Made by a program: the position numbers and the translations under genes. A model generated the notes under the pieces. It did no database searches and was not told where the DNA came from. It saw nothing but the letters and a program-made list of their open reading frames with translations. Positions 1-10,556 of a stretch of 64,000 bases of DNA are shown piece by piece. Position 1 is the first letter of the stretch, and each line of letters starts with the position of its first letter. Origin of the DNA: Micromonospora phaseoli (GTDB lineage: Bacteria > Actinomycetota > Actinomycetes > Mycobacteriales > Micromonosporaceae); NCBI RefSeq assembly GCF_900109115.1, contig NZ_FNYV01000005.1, positions 67,509 through 131,508 on the forward strand, given 5' to 3'.

Positions 1-234
1 CGTCCCTGCCCGCCGCCAGCCTGGCCAATGACCTGGCACCCACGAAGATCCTTCTCGGGGCGACGAACCCGTGGGGACCCCGCCCTCGGTCGCCAACCAA
101 CACAACCGCCTCCCGGTCACGACGGACAGCGGGCGGCCAAAGGTCGCCGATGAGCGACGGACCCCGGCTACCGGCAGGCGCGTGCGGCACTCGTCGGGCA
201 GGGCCCTTCCCGGCGCTGAACATTAGGCACCTGA
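1..234. other. left-edge non-coding stretch
   Basis: No reading frame with sensible actinobacterial codon use covers this stretch on either strand. It is GC-rich and holds the distal upstream region of the esterase gene at 293. I see no RNA gene or mobile element in it; a gene ending just left of the window is possible. Confidence 0.5.
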
Positions 235-1690
<1,456 letters not shown>

Positions 1691-1819
1691 GGATCGGGCG
1701 GGTCCGGCGTCACGCCGGGCCCGCCCGGTTCACGCAGACCACTCACCGCACGGGCACGCGACCGAAAGCGCACGGCCAGATCGAGGGCCGAGGGGACGGT
1801 GGTGTTGGGCCACGGTGCC

Positions 1820-1825
1820 TATCCT
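1820..1825 (+). promoter_or_regulatory. -10 box of a leaderless transcript
   Basis: TATCCT ends 7 nt before the ATG at 1833 and there is no ribosome binding site, so transcription probably starts at or next to the start codon. Confidence 0.4.
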
Positions 1826-1832
1826 CTCGGCC

Positions 1833-1949
1833 ATGGGAGCTATCAAACCGTGGCAGCTGCTGGTCCTGACGCTCTGCTGCCTTCTGCCGAGCGTGGTGGC
1901 GATTGTCGGCGGCGTGTGGGCGGCCCGCCGACCCCGTAACCGACGCTGA
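1833..1949 (+). CDS. 38-residue single-pass membrane peptide
   Basis: Short hydrophobic protein, too short for most gene finders: a basic-aromatic N-terminus (GAIKPWQ), one membrane segment of about 22 residues rich in Leu, Cys and Val, then a basic tail (ARRPRNRR) that predicts a cytoplasmic C-terminus. The start is supported by the TATCCT box with a 7-nt gap, as seen for several other genes here. It stands alone between the esterase and the convergent reductase. Function unknown; it has the look of the small KPW-starting membrane peptides of actinomycetes. Confidence 0.55.
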   Translation: MGAIKPWQLLVLTLCCLLPSVVAIVGGVWAARRPRNRR

Positions 1950-1995
1950 GCCACTCCCGCCAACGGCGGTCGGCTCGGTGGCCAGCCGTCGGTGA

Positions 1996-2844
1996 TCAGA
2001 GAGCGGTGCGGATCGCCTCGGCGAGGGTGGTCGGGGGCCGCCCGATCAGCTTGGCCAGGTCGTCGCTCGCCACGTGCAGCTCGCCTTCGGCGGCACCCCG
2101 GTCGCCGTCGGCCAGCACCTCCGCGAACCCCCGGGGCAGGCCGGCGCCGACCAGGACCTCGACGTACTTCTCCACCGGCAGGTCGGTGTAGCCCACCTCG
2201 CGCCCGCTCTGCCGGGACACCTCGGTGGCCAGTTCGGCCAGGGTGAAGGACTCGCCGCCCAACTCGTACACCTGGTTGGGGTTGCTGTCGCCGGTCAGCA
2301 CGGCAGCGGCGGCCTCCGCGAAGTCCGCGCGGGTGGCGGCGCTGATCCGGCCGTCACCCGCCGCACCCGCGACCCCGTGCTCCAGGTACGCGGGCAGCTG
2401 CGGAAGATAGTTCTCCAGGTACCAGCTGTTGCGCAGGAAGACGTAGGGCAGGCCGGAGGCGACGATTTCCTGCTCGGTGGCCCGGTGCTCGGCGGCGAGG
2501 ATGAGGCTGGAGGTCTCGGCCTTCGGGATGCTGGTGTAGACGACCAGCCCGACGGCCGCCTCCTTGGCGGCGGCGATCACGTTGTGGTGCTGGGCCACCC
2601 GTCGGCCCACCTCGCTGCCGGAGACGAACATCAGCTTCTCGGCGCCGGCGAGGGCGGTCCGCAGCGAGCCGGGATCGTCGTAGTCGGCCTGCCGTACGGT
2701 GACGCCCCGCCCGGCCAGGTCGGCCAGCCGGCCGGTGTCCCGGCCGACCGCCACGATCTGTTCGGCCGGTACGCCCCGATCGAGCAGCGAGATGACGATG
2801 AGACGGCCGAGGTGTCCGGTGGCTCCGGTGACGACGATGGACAT
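1996..2844 (-). CDS. NmrA/QOR2-type NAD(P)H-dependent reductase
   Basis: Atypical short-chain dehydrogenase of the NmrA / quinone oxidoreductase 2 (YtfG) type, 282 aa. The Rossmann motif TGATGHLG is at residues 7-14 (GxxGxxG pattern), as expected for NAD(P)H binding without the Tyr-Lys catalytic pair of classical SDRs. Family members reduce quinones or act as redox sensors. The gene is divergent from an HxlR regulator, the usual arrangement in which the regulator senses a quinone or electrophile and represses the reductase. Start ATG at 2844 is preceded by GGAGGGAGC. Length is normal for the family. Confidence 0.87.
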   Translation of the reverse strand: MSIVVTGATGHLGRLIVISLLDRGVPAEQIVAVGRDTGRLADLAGRGVTVRQADYDDPGSLRTALAGAEKLMFVSGSEVGRRVAQHHNVIAAAKEAAVGLVVYTSIPKAETSSLILAAEHRATEQEIVASGLPYVFLRNSWYLENYLPQLPAYLEHGVAGAAGDGRISAATRADFAEAAAAVLTGDSNPNQVYELGGESFTLAELATEVSRQSGREVGYTDLPVEKYVEVLVGAGLPRGFAEVLADGDRGAAEGELHVASDDLAKLIGRPPTTLAEAIRTAL

Positions 2845-2872
2845 GGGTGGTGCTCCCTCCGGAAAAATGGTC

Positions 2873-2886
2873 TGACGTCGACGTCA
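2873..2886. promoter_or_regulatory. perfect 14-bp palindrome in the divergent promoter
   Basis: TGACGTCGACGTCA is identical on both strands and lies 28 bp upstream of the reductase start codon, between it and the HxlR gene. It is a good candidate operator for that regulator or for a second one. Confidence 0.4.
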
Positions 2887-2925
2887 ACTCGGAACACCCC
2901 GCCAATACTTCCCGTTGGAGAGTAG

Positions 2926-2939
2926 GCACCTTGAAGTGC
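2926..2939. promoter_or_regulatory. inverted repeat upstream of the HxlR gene
   Basis: GCAC-N6-GTGC (2926-2929 and 2936-2939, spacer CTTGAA) lies 11 bp before the likely HxlR start at 2951, suited to autoregulation. Confidence 0.35.
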
Positions 2940-2950
2940 GTCACGTTCTG

Positions 2951-3322
2951 ATGGAGAGTGATGGTGTGAAGCCGAACCTGTACGACCGCAAGTGCGGCAG
3001 CCGGCAGGTGCTCGACCGGATCGGGGACCGGTGGAGCGTGCTGGTGGTGCTGACCCTCGCCGACGGCCCCAGGCGCTACGGCGAGTTGGCCGAGCGGATC
3101 GACGGGGTGAGCCAGAAGATGCTCACCCAGACCCTACGCGGCCTGGAGCGCGACGGCCTGGCCACGCGGACGGTGCACGCCGCCGTACCGCCCCGGGTCG
3201 ACTACGAGTTGACCGACCTCGGCCGTAGCCTGCTGACCCTGCTCGCCGGTCTGGAGGCCTGGGCCACCGACCACCTTCCGGAGGTCGAAGCCGCCCGCGA
3301 CCGCTACGACACCCGCGCCTGA
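2951..3322 (+). CDS. HxlR-family winged-helix regulator
   Basis: DNA-binding regulator of the HxlR (DUF24) family, 123 aa from ATG 2951. N-terminal NLYDRKCGSRQVLDRIGDRWSVLV shape with a single Cys near residue 13, a position used for thiol-based sensing of quinones or aldehydes in family members such as HypR and QorR. The helix-turn-helix (ELAERIDGVSQKMLTQTLRGLE region) and wing follow, with VDYELTDLG typical of the family. An in-frame TTG at 2915 is an unlikely start because it lies upstream of the putative operator. Divergent from the reductase gene, which is its probable target. Confidence 0.88.
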   Translation: MESDGVKPNLYDRKCGSRQVLDRIGDRWSVLVVLTLADGPRRYGELAERIDGVSQKMLTQTLRGLERDGLATRTVHAAVPPRVDYELTDLGRSLLTLLAGLEAWATDHLPEVEAARDRYDTRA

Positions 3323-3330
3323 CCGCTTCG

Positions 3331-3912
3331 CTATGGGATCTGGGTGGCGGTGGTGACGACCTGGTCGATCAGGCCGTAGTCGCGGGCCTGCTCGGCGGTG
3401 AACCAGCGGTCGCGGTCCCAGTCCCGCTGGATCTCGGCCAGGGTGCGCCCGCTGTGCTCGGCGATCAACTCCTGCATCGTCCGTTTCACGTGCAGCATGT
3501 TCTCCGCCTGGATGGTGATGTCGGAGGCCGTGCCGCCCATCCCACCGGAGGGCTGGTGCATCAGGATCCGGGTGTGTGGCAGGGCGTACCGCTTGCCGGC
3601 GGTGCCCGCGCAGAGTAGGAACTGACCCATCGAACCGGCCAGCCCCAGCGCCAGCGTCGCCACGTCGTTGCGGACGAAGCGCATCGTGTCGTAGACCGCC
3701 ATCCCCGCGCTCACCGAGCCGCCGGGTGAGTTGACGTAGAGATGGATGTCCCGCTCCGAATCCTCGGCGGCCAGCAGCAGGATCTGGGCGCAGATCCGGT
3801 TGGCGATCCCGTCGGTCACCTCGCTGCCGAGGAAGACGATCCGTTCCCGCAACAGTCGCTCGAAGACCTGGTCACCGAAGGCCCGCTGGCCGTCGTCCAA
3901 CATTGTGATCAT
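3331..3912 (-). CDS. clpP: ATP-dependent Clp protease proteolytic subunit
   Basis: ClpP serine peptidase, 193 aa from ATG 3912, which GTGGAGG precedes by 8 nt; a longer frame to 4050 has no family similarity. Catalytic triad visible: Ser94 in AGSMGQ, His119 in LMHQPSGG, Asp168 in the WDRDRW segment. NSPGGS (61-66) is the substrate-binding glycine strand. It assembles into the barrel that degrades proteins fed by ClpX or ClpC. No clpX or partner clpP is adjacent, so this is probably an extra paralogue. It is downstream of a ClgR-like gene on the same strand, the known activator family of clp genes in actinobacteria. Confidence 0.92.
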   Translation of the reverse strand: MITMLDDGQRAFGDQVFERLLRERIVFLGSEVTDGIANRICAQILLLAAEDSERDIHLYVNSPGGSVSAGMAVYDTMRFVRNDVATLALGLAGSMGQFLLCAGTAGKRYALPHTRILMHQPSGGMGGTASDITIQAENMLHVKRTMQELIAEHSGRTLAEIQRDWDRDRWFTAEQARDYGLIDQVVTTATQIP

Positions 3913-4002
3913 GGCGTCAACCTCCACCCGCCGGGGGCGACGTCGAGCGCCCGGGAACCGGCTCCCTCCAGCCTCCGCCAACCGGGCGGCCCTTCCCGAG
4001 TA

Positions 4003-4036
4003 GTTCTGCCCCCGGCAGATCCGCCCACGGCAGAAC
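4003..4036. promoter_or_regulatory. inverted repeat upstream of clpP
   Basis: GTTCTGCC (4003-4010) and GGCAGAAC (4029-4036) form a perfect 8-bp inverted repeat with an 18-bp spacer. A third GGCAGA (4013-4018) inside the spacer pairs with the left arm. It lies about 90-125 bp before clpP and is a candidate binding site, possibly for the neighbouring ClgR-like protein. Confidence 0.35.
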
Positions 4037-4094
4037 GCGCCGACGGTCACCAGCCGGCGGTGCCAGGTGACGGCGGCCCGGGCCCGGTGGAGGG

Positions 4095-4943
4095 TTATCC
4101 CTCGGCCGCGCCAGCCATGACCGAGGTGGCTGCGGACAAGGCCCGGAGCGACCGCCGCGACCGGGCCAGCGCGCGGGTCCGTCGGATGGCCACCAGAGCT
4201 GAGCGTGCGCGTGCATGAGCCCGGCGCGCGCCGCCGGTCGGCGTGTGAGTGCGCGCCGAGCCGTGGGTGGTGGTGTCGATGCCGGCGGTGGTGTCGATGC
4301 CGGCGGTCGGGCCGGCGAACACGACGACTCGGATACCGCCGTTCAGACCCCCACCGAGCGCGCCGCCGATCATGCTGCCAACGCCGTCGTACAGGCCCCC
4401 GCCGTCGCGTAGGCCCCCGCGGAGCCCGCCGGACGAGCCGTCGGTGAACCCGGGCATGGTGGGCCCGGGAATGCCGCTGGCGACACGTCCGCCGCCTGGG
4501 CCGACGCGGGTCGAGGCGGTGAAGAGTTGACCGCCGACCATCCCGGTCCCGCCGGGCAGGGGCAGCTCGGTGCCGAAGCCGACAGCGTTCAGGCGGGCCA
4601 CGGGATGCGCGGAGCCGTCCGTACCGCGTCCGGCAGAGGTCGCGACCGCCGGAGCACCGTGCCGGGCGGTCGGGACGCGGCTGGCCCCGGGGGCTGCCGG
4701 CAGCCGGCGCTCGACCCGCCGCAACTCGTCGCGGACCTCCTCCAGCAGGTCGGAGAGGTAGAGGTCGAGCGCCCGGCAGATCGCCGTGAGGACCTCCGAG
4801 GACGCCTCCTTGCGGCCGCGCTCGACCTCGGACAGGTACGGCACGGAGACTCCGGCGGCGCGGGCCACCTCTCGCAGGGTGCGGCCCTGGCGCTGGCGTT
4901 CCCGGCGCAGTACCGCGCCGATCACCCGTCGCAGCAACGACAT
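4095..4943 (-). CDS. clgR: ClgR-like XRE regulator with long low-complexity tail
   Basis: The first 80 residues match the ClgR pattern: [21 protein letters not shown], an XRE helix-turn-helix ([21 protein letters not shown], about 22-42), then RKEASSEVL and [12 protein letters not shown]. ClgR proteins activate clp protease and heat-stress genes, fitting clpP downstream. Family proteins are usually about 100-150 aa; this frame runs to 282 aa through a Gly-rich part and then an Ala/Arg-rich part. The DNA there has a tandem 18-bp repeat (GTGTCGATGCCGGCG units near 4273-4307). The tail may be real disorder or the result of a past frameshift; the true functional end could be near residue 110. Confidence 0.75.
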   Translation of the reverse strand: MSLLRRVIGAVLRRERQRQGRTLREVARAAGVSVPYLSEVERGRKEASSEVLTAICRALDLYLSDLLEEVRDELRRVERRLPAAPGASRVPTARHGAPAVATSAGRGTDGSAHPVARLNAVGFGTELPLPGGTGMVGGQLFTASTRVGPGGGRVASGIPGPTMPGFTDGSSGGLRGGLRDGGGLYDGVGSMIGGALGGGLNGGIRVVVFAGPTAGIDTTAGIDTTTHGSARTHTPTGGARRAHARARSALVAIRRTRALARSRRSLRALSAATSVMAGAAEG

Positions 4944-5059
4944 GCGGGCCTCACTCTCGCCGGTCCTGGGCTGACCTTCTCATCATGCCCGTCCAGCGGC
5001 CCGCTCGCCGTCCCCCGTCCTTCGCGGCCACCCCGACATCCGGTTGCCCGAGGACGGGC

Positions 5060-5065
5060 TATGTT
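5060..5065 (+). promoter_or_regulatory. -10 box before a leader peptide
   Basis: TATGTT ends 6 nt before GTG 5072, the spacing of the other leaderless starts in this window. Confidence 0.3.
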
Positions 5066-5071
5066 GTGGGC

Positions 5072-5107
5072 GTGCAGGCGACCGAGGCGGGGCAGGGCCC
5101 CCGGTGA
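5072..5107 (+). CDS. possible 11-residue leader peptide of the potassium channel gene
   Basis: GTG 5072 opens an 11-codon frame (VQATEAGQGPR) that ends at TGA 5105-5107 and overlaps the channel start in GTGA (5104-5107). Translation of the channel could be coupled to it. This is inferred from spacing and overlap only; coding cannot be shown for so short a frame. Confidence 0.25.
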   Translation: MQATEAGQGPR

Positions 5108-6117
5108 TCCATTTTCCCGCGCAGCGGCGAGGCCCGCTCAGCGCGTTGAGCCTACGGTTGGCCGCCGCTATCGGTCTGGTGCTCGCCGTGGTCGCGGTCG
5201 TGTTCATCGAACGGAACGGCTACCGCGACGTCAACGGCGACGGCCTGACGCTGCTCGACTGCTTCTACTATGCCGTGGTGTCGCTGTCGACCACCGGGTA
5301 CGGCGACATCGTGCCGGCCACCCAGGAGGCCCGGCTGGTCAACGTCCTGTTCATCACCCCGGCCCGGGTGCTGTTCCTGATCATCCTGGTCGGCACCACC
5401 CTCGAGGTCCTGACCGAGCAGTACCGGACCGGCCGTCGCCTGCACCGGTGGGAGAGAAAAGTGAAGGACCACGTCATCATCTGCGGCTACGGGACCAAGG
5501 GGCGGAGTGCGATCTCCGCGCTGATGGAGAACGGGCTGGACAAATCCCGCATCGTGGTGGTGGAACGCGACGGCCCGGCGTTGCGCCAGGCCACGTCGAA
5601 CGGGCTGGTCGTGATCGAGGGTTCGGCGACCCGCTCCTCGGTGCTCAACCAGGCGCACGTGCGTACCGCCAAGGCGGTGATCATCGCGACCGACAGCGAC
5701 GACGCGTCGGTGCTGGTGGCGCTGACCGTACGCCAACTGACGGCCGGCCAGGTCCGGATCATCGCCGCGGCCCGGGAGGCGGAGAACGCGCCGTTGCTCA
5801 AGCAGAGCGGCGCCCACCACGTGATCGTCTCTTCGGCGACCGCCGGTCGGTTGCTGGGCCTGTCGACCTCGGCTCCGCCCCTGATCGACGTGGTGGAGGA
5901 TCTGCTCACCCCGGGTCAGGGGATGGCGCTGGCCATGCGGTCGGCCGAGCGGCACGAGGTGGGTAAGAACCCCCGTGAGCTGGAGACACTGGTGATCGCC
6001 CTGGTACGACGGGGCAAGGTGGTCACCGTGGCGGACCGGGCGAATGCCGTCATCGAGACCGGAGACATGCTGGTGCATGTCCGCGACGACCGGCCCACGG
6101 CCAACACTCTGCCCTGA
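5104..6117 (+). CDS. two-TM potassium channel with RCK (TrkA) domains
   Basis: Ligand-gated K+ channel of the KtrAB-independent, MthK/Kch-like type, 337 aa from GTG 5104. TM1 about 16-36, pore helix and selectivity filter TTGYGD (63-68) in SLSTTGYGDIVPA, TM2 about 78-103. A TrkA-N (RCK) Rossmann domain starts near 122 with ICGYGTKGRS (GxGxxG), and a TrkA-C-like domain ends the protein. The RCK gating ring binds nucleotides or Ca2+ in relatives. The start is chosen because a longer frame to 5044 crosses the probable promoter; it overlaps the stop of a short leader frame by 4 bp. Confidence 0.9.
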   Translation: MIHFPAQRRGPLSALSLRLAAAIGLVLAVVAVVFIERNGYRDVNGDGLTLLDCFYYAVVSLSTTGYGDIVPATQEARLVNVLFITPARVLFLIILVGTTLEVLTEQYRTGRRLHRWERKVKDHVIICGYGTKGRSAISALMENGLDKSRIVVVERDGPALRQATSNGLVVIEGSATRSSVLNQAHVRTAKAVIIATDSDDASVLVALTVRQLTAGQVRIIAAAREAENAPLLKQSGAHHVIVSSATAGRLLGLSTSAPPLIDVVEDLLTPGQGMALAMRSAERHEVGKNPRELETLVIALVRRGKVVTVADRANAVIETGDMLVHVRDDRPTANTLP

Positions 6118-6130
6118 CCGGGAACGGGGG

Positions 6131-6613
6131 TCAGTAGCGGGCGTCCGGTTCGTTCCTGACCGCGTCGGCGCAGGTGAGCTGCGCCCCGCTGGACGCCCGC
6201 CGCAGCAGCTCGTAGAGCGTGTCGCGCTCTGCCGGGTCCAATGCGCCGAGCACGTCGTCCTCCGCGGTGACGAGGGCGCACTCGGCCTCGTTGAGGCGTT
6301 TTGCGCCGGCCTCGGTGAGGCTCACCACGTGTCGACGCCGGTCCTCGGGTGAGCGACGCCGCTCGACCAGGCCGGCCGTCTCCAGGTCGTTGAGCAACCC
6401 CACGACGTTGGTGCCGTCGATCTGGAGGGTGCCGGCGAGCCCCTGCTGGCTGATGCCGCCCGAATCTCGCAGCACGGTGAGCGCGACGAGGTGCCGCGAG
6501 CGTAGGCCGAGTGGGGCCAGCACCGACTCCGAGCGGAGCCGCATCCGCCGCGCCAGGTGGTTGAGCAGCGCGCCGGAGCGGCGCTCCGACTGTGCGGCCG
6601 ACCCGGAAGACAT
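6131..6613 (-). CDS. MarR-family regulator
   Basis: Winged-helix MarR protein, 160 aa from ATG 6613. The recognition region (GISQQGLAGTLQIDGTNVVGLLNDLE) and the wing signature (RRRSPEDRRRHVVSLTEAG) are canonical: DxRxxxxxLT. It is divergent from an azoreductase gene, the standard arrangement in which the MarR protein represses a quinone or azo-dye reductase until a phenolic or electrophilic ligand arrives. An upstream start at 6679 would cross the shared operator and is not favoured. Confidence 0.9.
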   Translation of the reverse strand: MSSGSAAQSERRSGALLNHLARRMRLRSESVLAPLGLRSRHLVALTVLRDSGGISQQGLAGTLQIDGTNVVGLLNDLETAGLVERRRSPEDRRRHVVSLTEAGAKRLNEAECALVTAEDDVLGALDPAERDTLYELLRRASSGAQLTCADAVRNEPDARY

Positions 6614-6651
6614 GTGACCCACTTTACCCACCGGGCGAAATATTGACCTGC

Positions 6652-6684
6652 TATAAATGGTTGGCGCTACACAAGCCATCTATG
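6652..6684. promoter_or_regulatory. probable MarR operator in the divergent promoter
   Basis: TATAAATGG (6652-6660) and CCATCTATG (6676-6684) form an inverted repeat with 7 of 9 matches and a 15-bp spacer, between the two divergent genes. TTGACC (6643-6648) just outside is a likely -35 of the azoreductase gene. Confidence 0.45.
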
Positions 6685-6696
6685 GAGGATTGACCA

Positions 6697-7344
6697 ATGC
6701 CGCACCTGTTGCACATCGACTCCAGCATCCGTGGCGAGCTGTCGGTCAGCCGGCGGCTCACCGCCCGCGCCGCCGCCGCCTGGCGAGCCGCTCACCCGGG
6801 CGGCACGGTCAGCTATCGCAACCTCGGCAAGGAGCCGCTGCCGCACCTCGACGAGGCGGGCGGGCTGGCGCGGATGACGCCGGTCGACCAGCACACCCCG
6901 GAGCAGCGCCGCTCCTGGGAGTTGAGCGAGGAGCTGGTCGCGGAGGTGCAGCGGGCCGACACCGTCCTGCTCGGCCTGCCGCTCTACAACTACGCCGCAC
7001 CGAGCAGCGTGAAGACCTGGGTAGACCTGCTCATCGTGCCCGGCCTGGCGTACGACCCGGCGACCGGCACCGGGCTGCTCGGCGACCGCGAGTTCATCGT
7101 GGTCACGTCCCGGGGCGGTGGCTACGGCGCGGGTACCCCGCGGGAGGGCTGGGACCACGCCGAGTCCTGGTTGCCGCACGGCCTCTCGCAGACCGGCCTC
7201 CAGCCGCGCTTCATCGCCGCCGAGCTCACGCTCGCGCCGGTGGTGCCCGCCATGGCCGAGCTGGTTCCGCTGCACGAGGAGAGCCTCGCGGCGGCCGAGC
7301 GGGCCATCGACGAGCTGTGGGCGGCGACGTCCGCGGCGGTCTGA
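6697..7344 (+). CDS. azoR: FMN-dependent NADH-azoreductase
   Basis: Flavodoxin-like reductase of the AzoR/AcpD family, 215 aa. N-terminal HIDSSIRGELSVSRRL is the FMN phosphate loop (SxxxxxSxS pattern); GLPLYNYAAPSSVKTWVDLL near residues 92-111 is the family hallmark (PMYNFxxPxxLKxWID). It reduces azo compounds and quinones with NAD(P)H, acting as a dimer in the cytoplasm. TATGGAGG lies 11 nt before the ATG. Regulation by the divergent MarR protein is inferred. A strong hairpin follows the gene. Confidence 0.9.
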   Translation: MPHLLHIDSSIRGELSVSRRLTARAAAAWRAAHPGGTVSYRNLGKEPLPHLDEAGGLARMTPVDQHTPEQRRSWELSEELVAEVQRADTVLLGLPLYNYAAPSSVKTWVDLLIVPGLAYDPATGTGLLGDREFIVVTSRGGGYGAGTPREGWDHAESWLPHGLSQTGLQPRFIAAELTLAPVVPAMAELVPLHEESLAAAERAIDELWAATSAAV

Positions 7345-7365
7345 GCATCACGCATCAGTACGCCG

Positions 7366-7404
7366 AAAGGGCGGGCCGTTCCGGCACGGAACGGCCCGCC
7401 CTTT
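7366..7404. terminator. bidirectional rho-independent terminator
   Basis: Perfect 17-bp inverted repeat (arms 7366-7382 and 7388-7404, A3 on one side and T3 on the other, loop GGCAC) between the convergent azoreductase and korB genes. It can serve both. Confidence 0.85.
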
Positions 7405-7425
7405 CCATGGCGGCGCGGGTACGGG

Positions 7426-8455
7426 TCAGCCGACGATGGTCCAGGTGTCGCCGTTGCCCAACAGGCCGGCGAGTTGCTGCTCCGGAGTCTCGGTGACCGT
7501 GGCCTTGGCCTCGGCCAGCTGCGCCTGCACCACGCTGTCGTACGACGGCCGACGCACCGACCGGAAGACCCCGATCGGAGTGTTGCGCAGGTCGAACCCG
7601 GGCAGCCGGGACAGCGCGAACGCGTACGCCGGGTCGGTGACCGTGGCGTCGTGCACGACGATCTCCTCGGCCGGGGTCGACGCGGTCTCGCGTACCTCCA
7701 GGCCGAAGCCGCCCGGCGGGTGCACCACGCAGAACTGGCCGTCGGAGCCGAACGTGATCGGCTGGCCGTGCTCCAACCGGATCAGATGGTCGTCCCGGAT
7801 GCCCGGCTCCTTGAGCTGCTCGAACGCCCCGTCGTTGAAGATGTTGCAGTTCTGGTAGATCTCCACGAAGGCCGAACCCTCGTGCTCCGCCGCGGCGCGC
7901 AGCACCGACTGGAGGTGCTTGCGGTCGGAGTCGATGGTCCGGCCGACGAAGGTCGCCTCCGCGCCGAGCGCCAGCGAGAGCGGGTTGAACGGCGCGTCGG
8001 CCGAACCGACCGGCGTCGACTTCGTGATCTTGCCGACCTCGGAGGTCGGGCTGTACTGGCCCTTGGTCAGGCCGTAGATCCGGTTGTTGAACAGCAGGAT
8101 CTTGAGGTTGACGTTGCGGCGCAGCGCATGGATCAGGTGGTTGCCGCCGATGGAGAGCGCGTCACCGTCACCGGTGACCACCCAGACCGACAGGTCGGGG
8201 CGGGAGACCGACAGACCGGTCGCGATCGCCGGAGCACGCCCGTGGATCGAGTGCATCCCGTAGGTGTTCATGTAGTACGGGAAGCGCGACGAGCAGCCGA
8301 TGCCCGAGACGAAGACGATGTTCTCCCGGGGGATGTTCAGCTCCGGCATGAACTGCTGCACGGCGGCGAGGATCGCGTAGTCACCGCAGCCGGGGCACCA
8401 GCGCACCTCCTGGTCGGACTTGAAGTCCTTCATGGTGAGCTTGAGAGCGACGGGT

Positions 8456-8463
<8 letters not shown>
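7426..8463 (-). CDS. korB: 2-oxoacid:ferredoxin oxidoreductase beta subunit
   Basis: TPP-binding subunit of 2-oxoglutarate (2-oxoacid):ferredoxin oxidoreductase, 345 aa. WCPGCGDY (22-29) and the TPP motif GDGD (98-101) ending in NNRIYGLTKGQ are visible. With KorA it decarboxylates 2-oxoglutarate to succinyl-CoA, passing electrons to ferredoxin; in aerobic actinobacteria such as mycobacteria it works beside or instead of the NAD-linked dehydrogenase. The ATG overlaps the end of korA by 8 bp, so the two are co-translated. Confidence 0.94.
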
Positions 8464-10303
<1,840 letters not shown>

Positions 10304-10556
10304 GGCCGCACCTCGCTTCGTCGCGCCTGGCGCGGTCGGCTGAACTGGATGGTGACCTCGCCTTGCCCGGCCACGAGACCTCCTTGACGCGCCGCTGCAC
10401 CGGCCGTCCGTGAGCGTACGGCCCGTTTGTCAGTCCTCACCGAGAGCCTACGTCGGATCGGGGGTGCGCCATCCCCAGAGGTCCGCCGACTGGGAACGGA
10501 ATGTGAGGGTTTATGCGGTCTCTTGCGGTGTTTCGTCCGGCCCGCCGTAATCCAGA

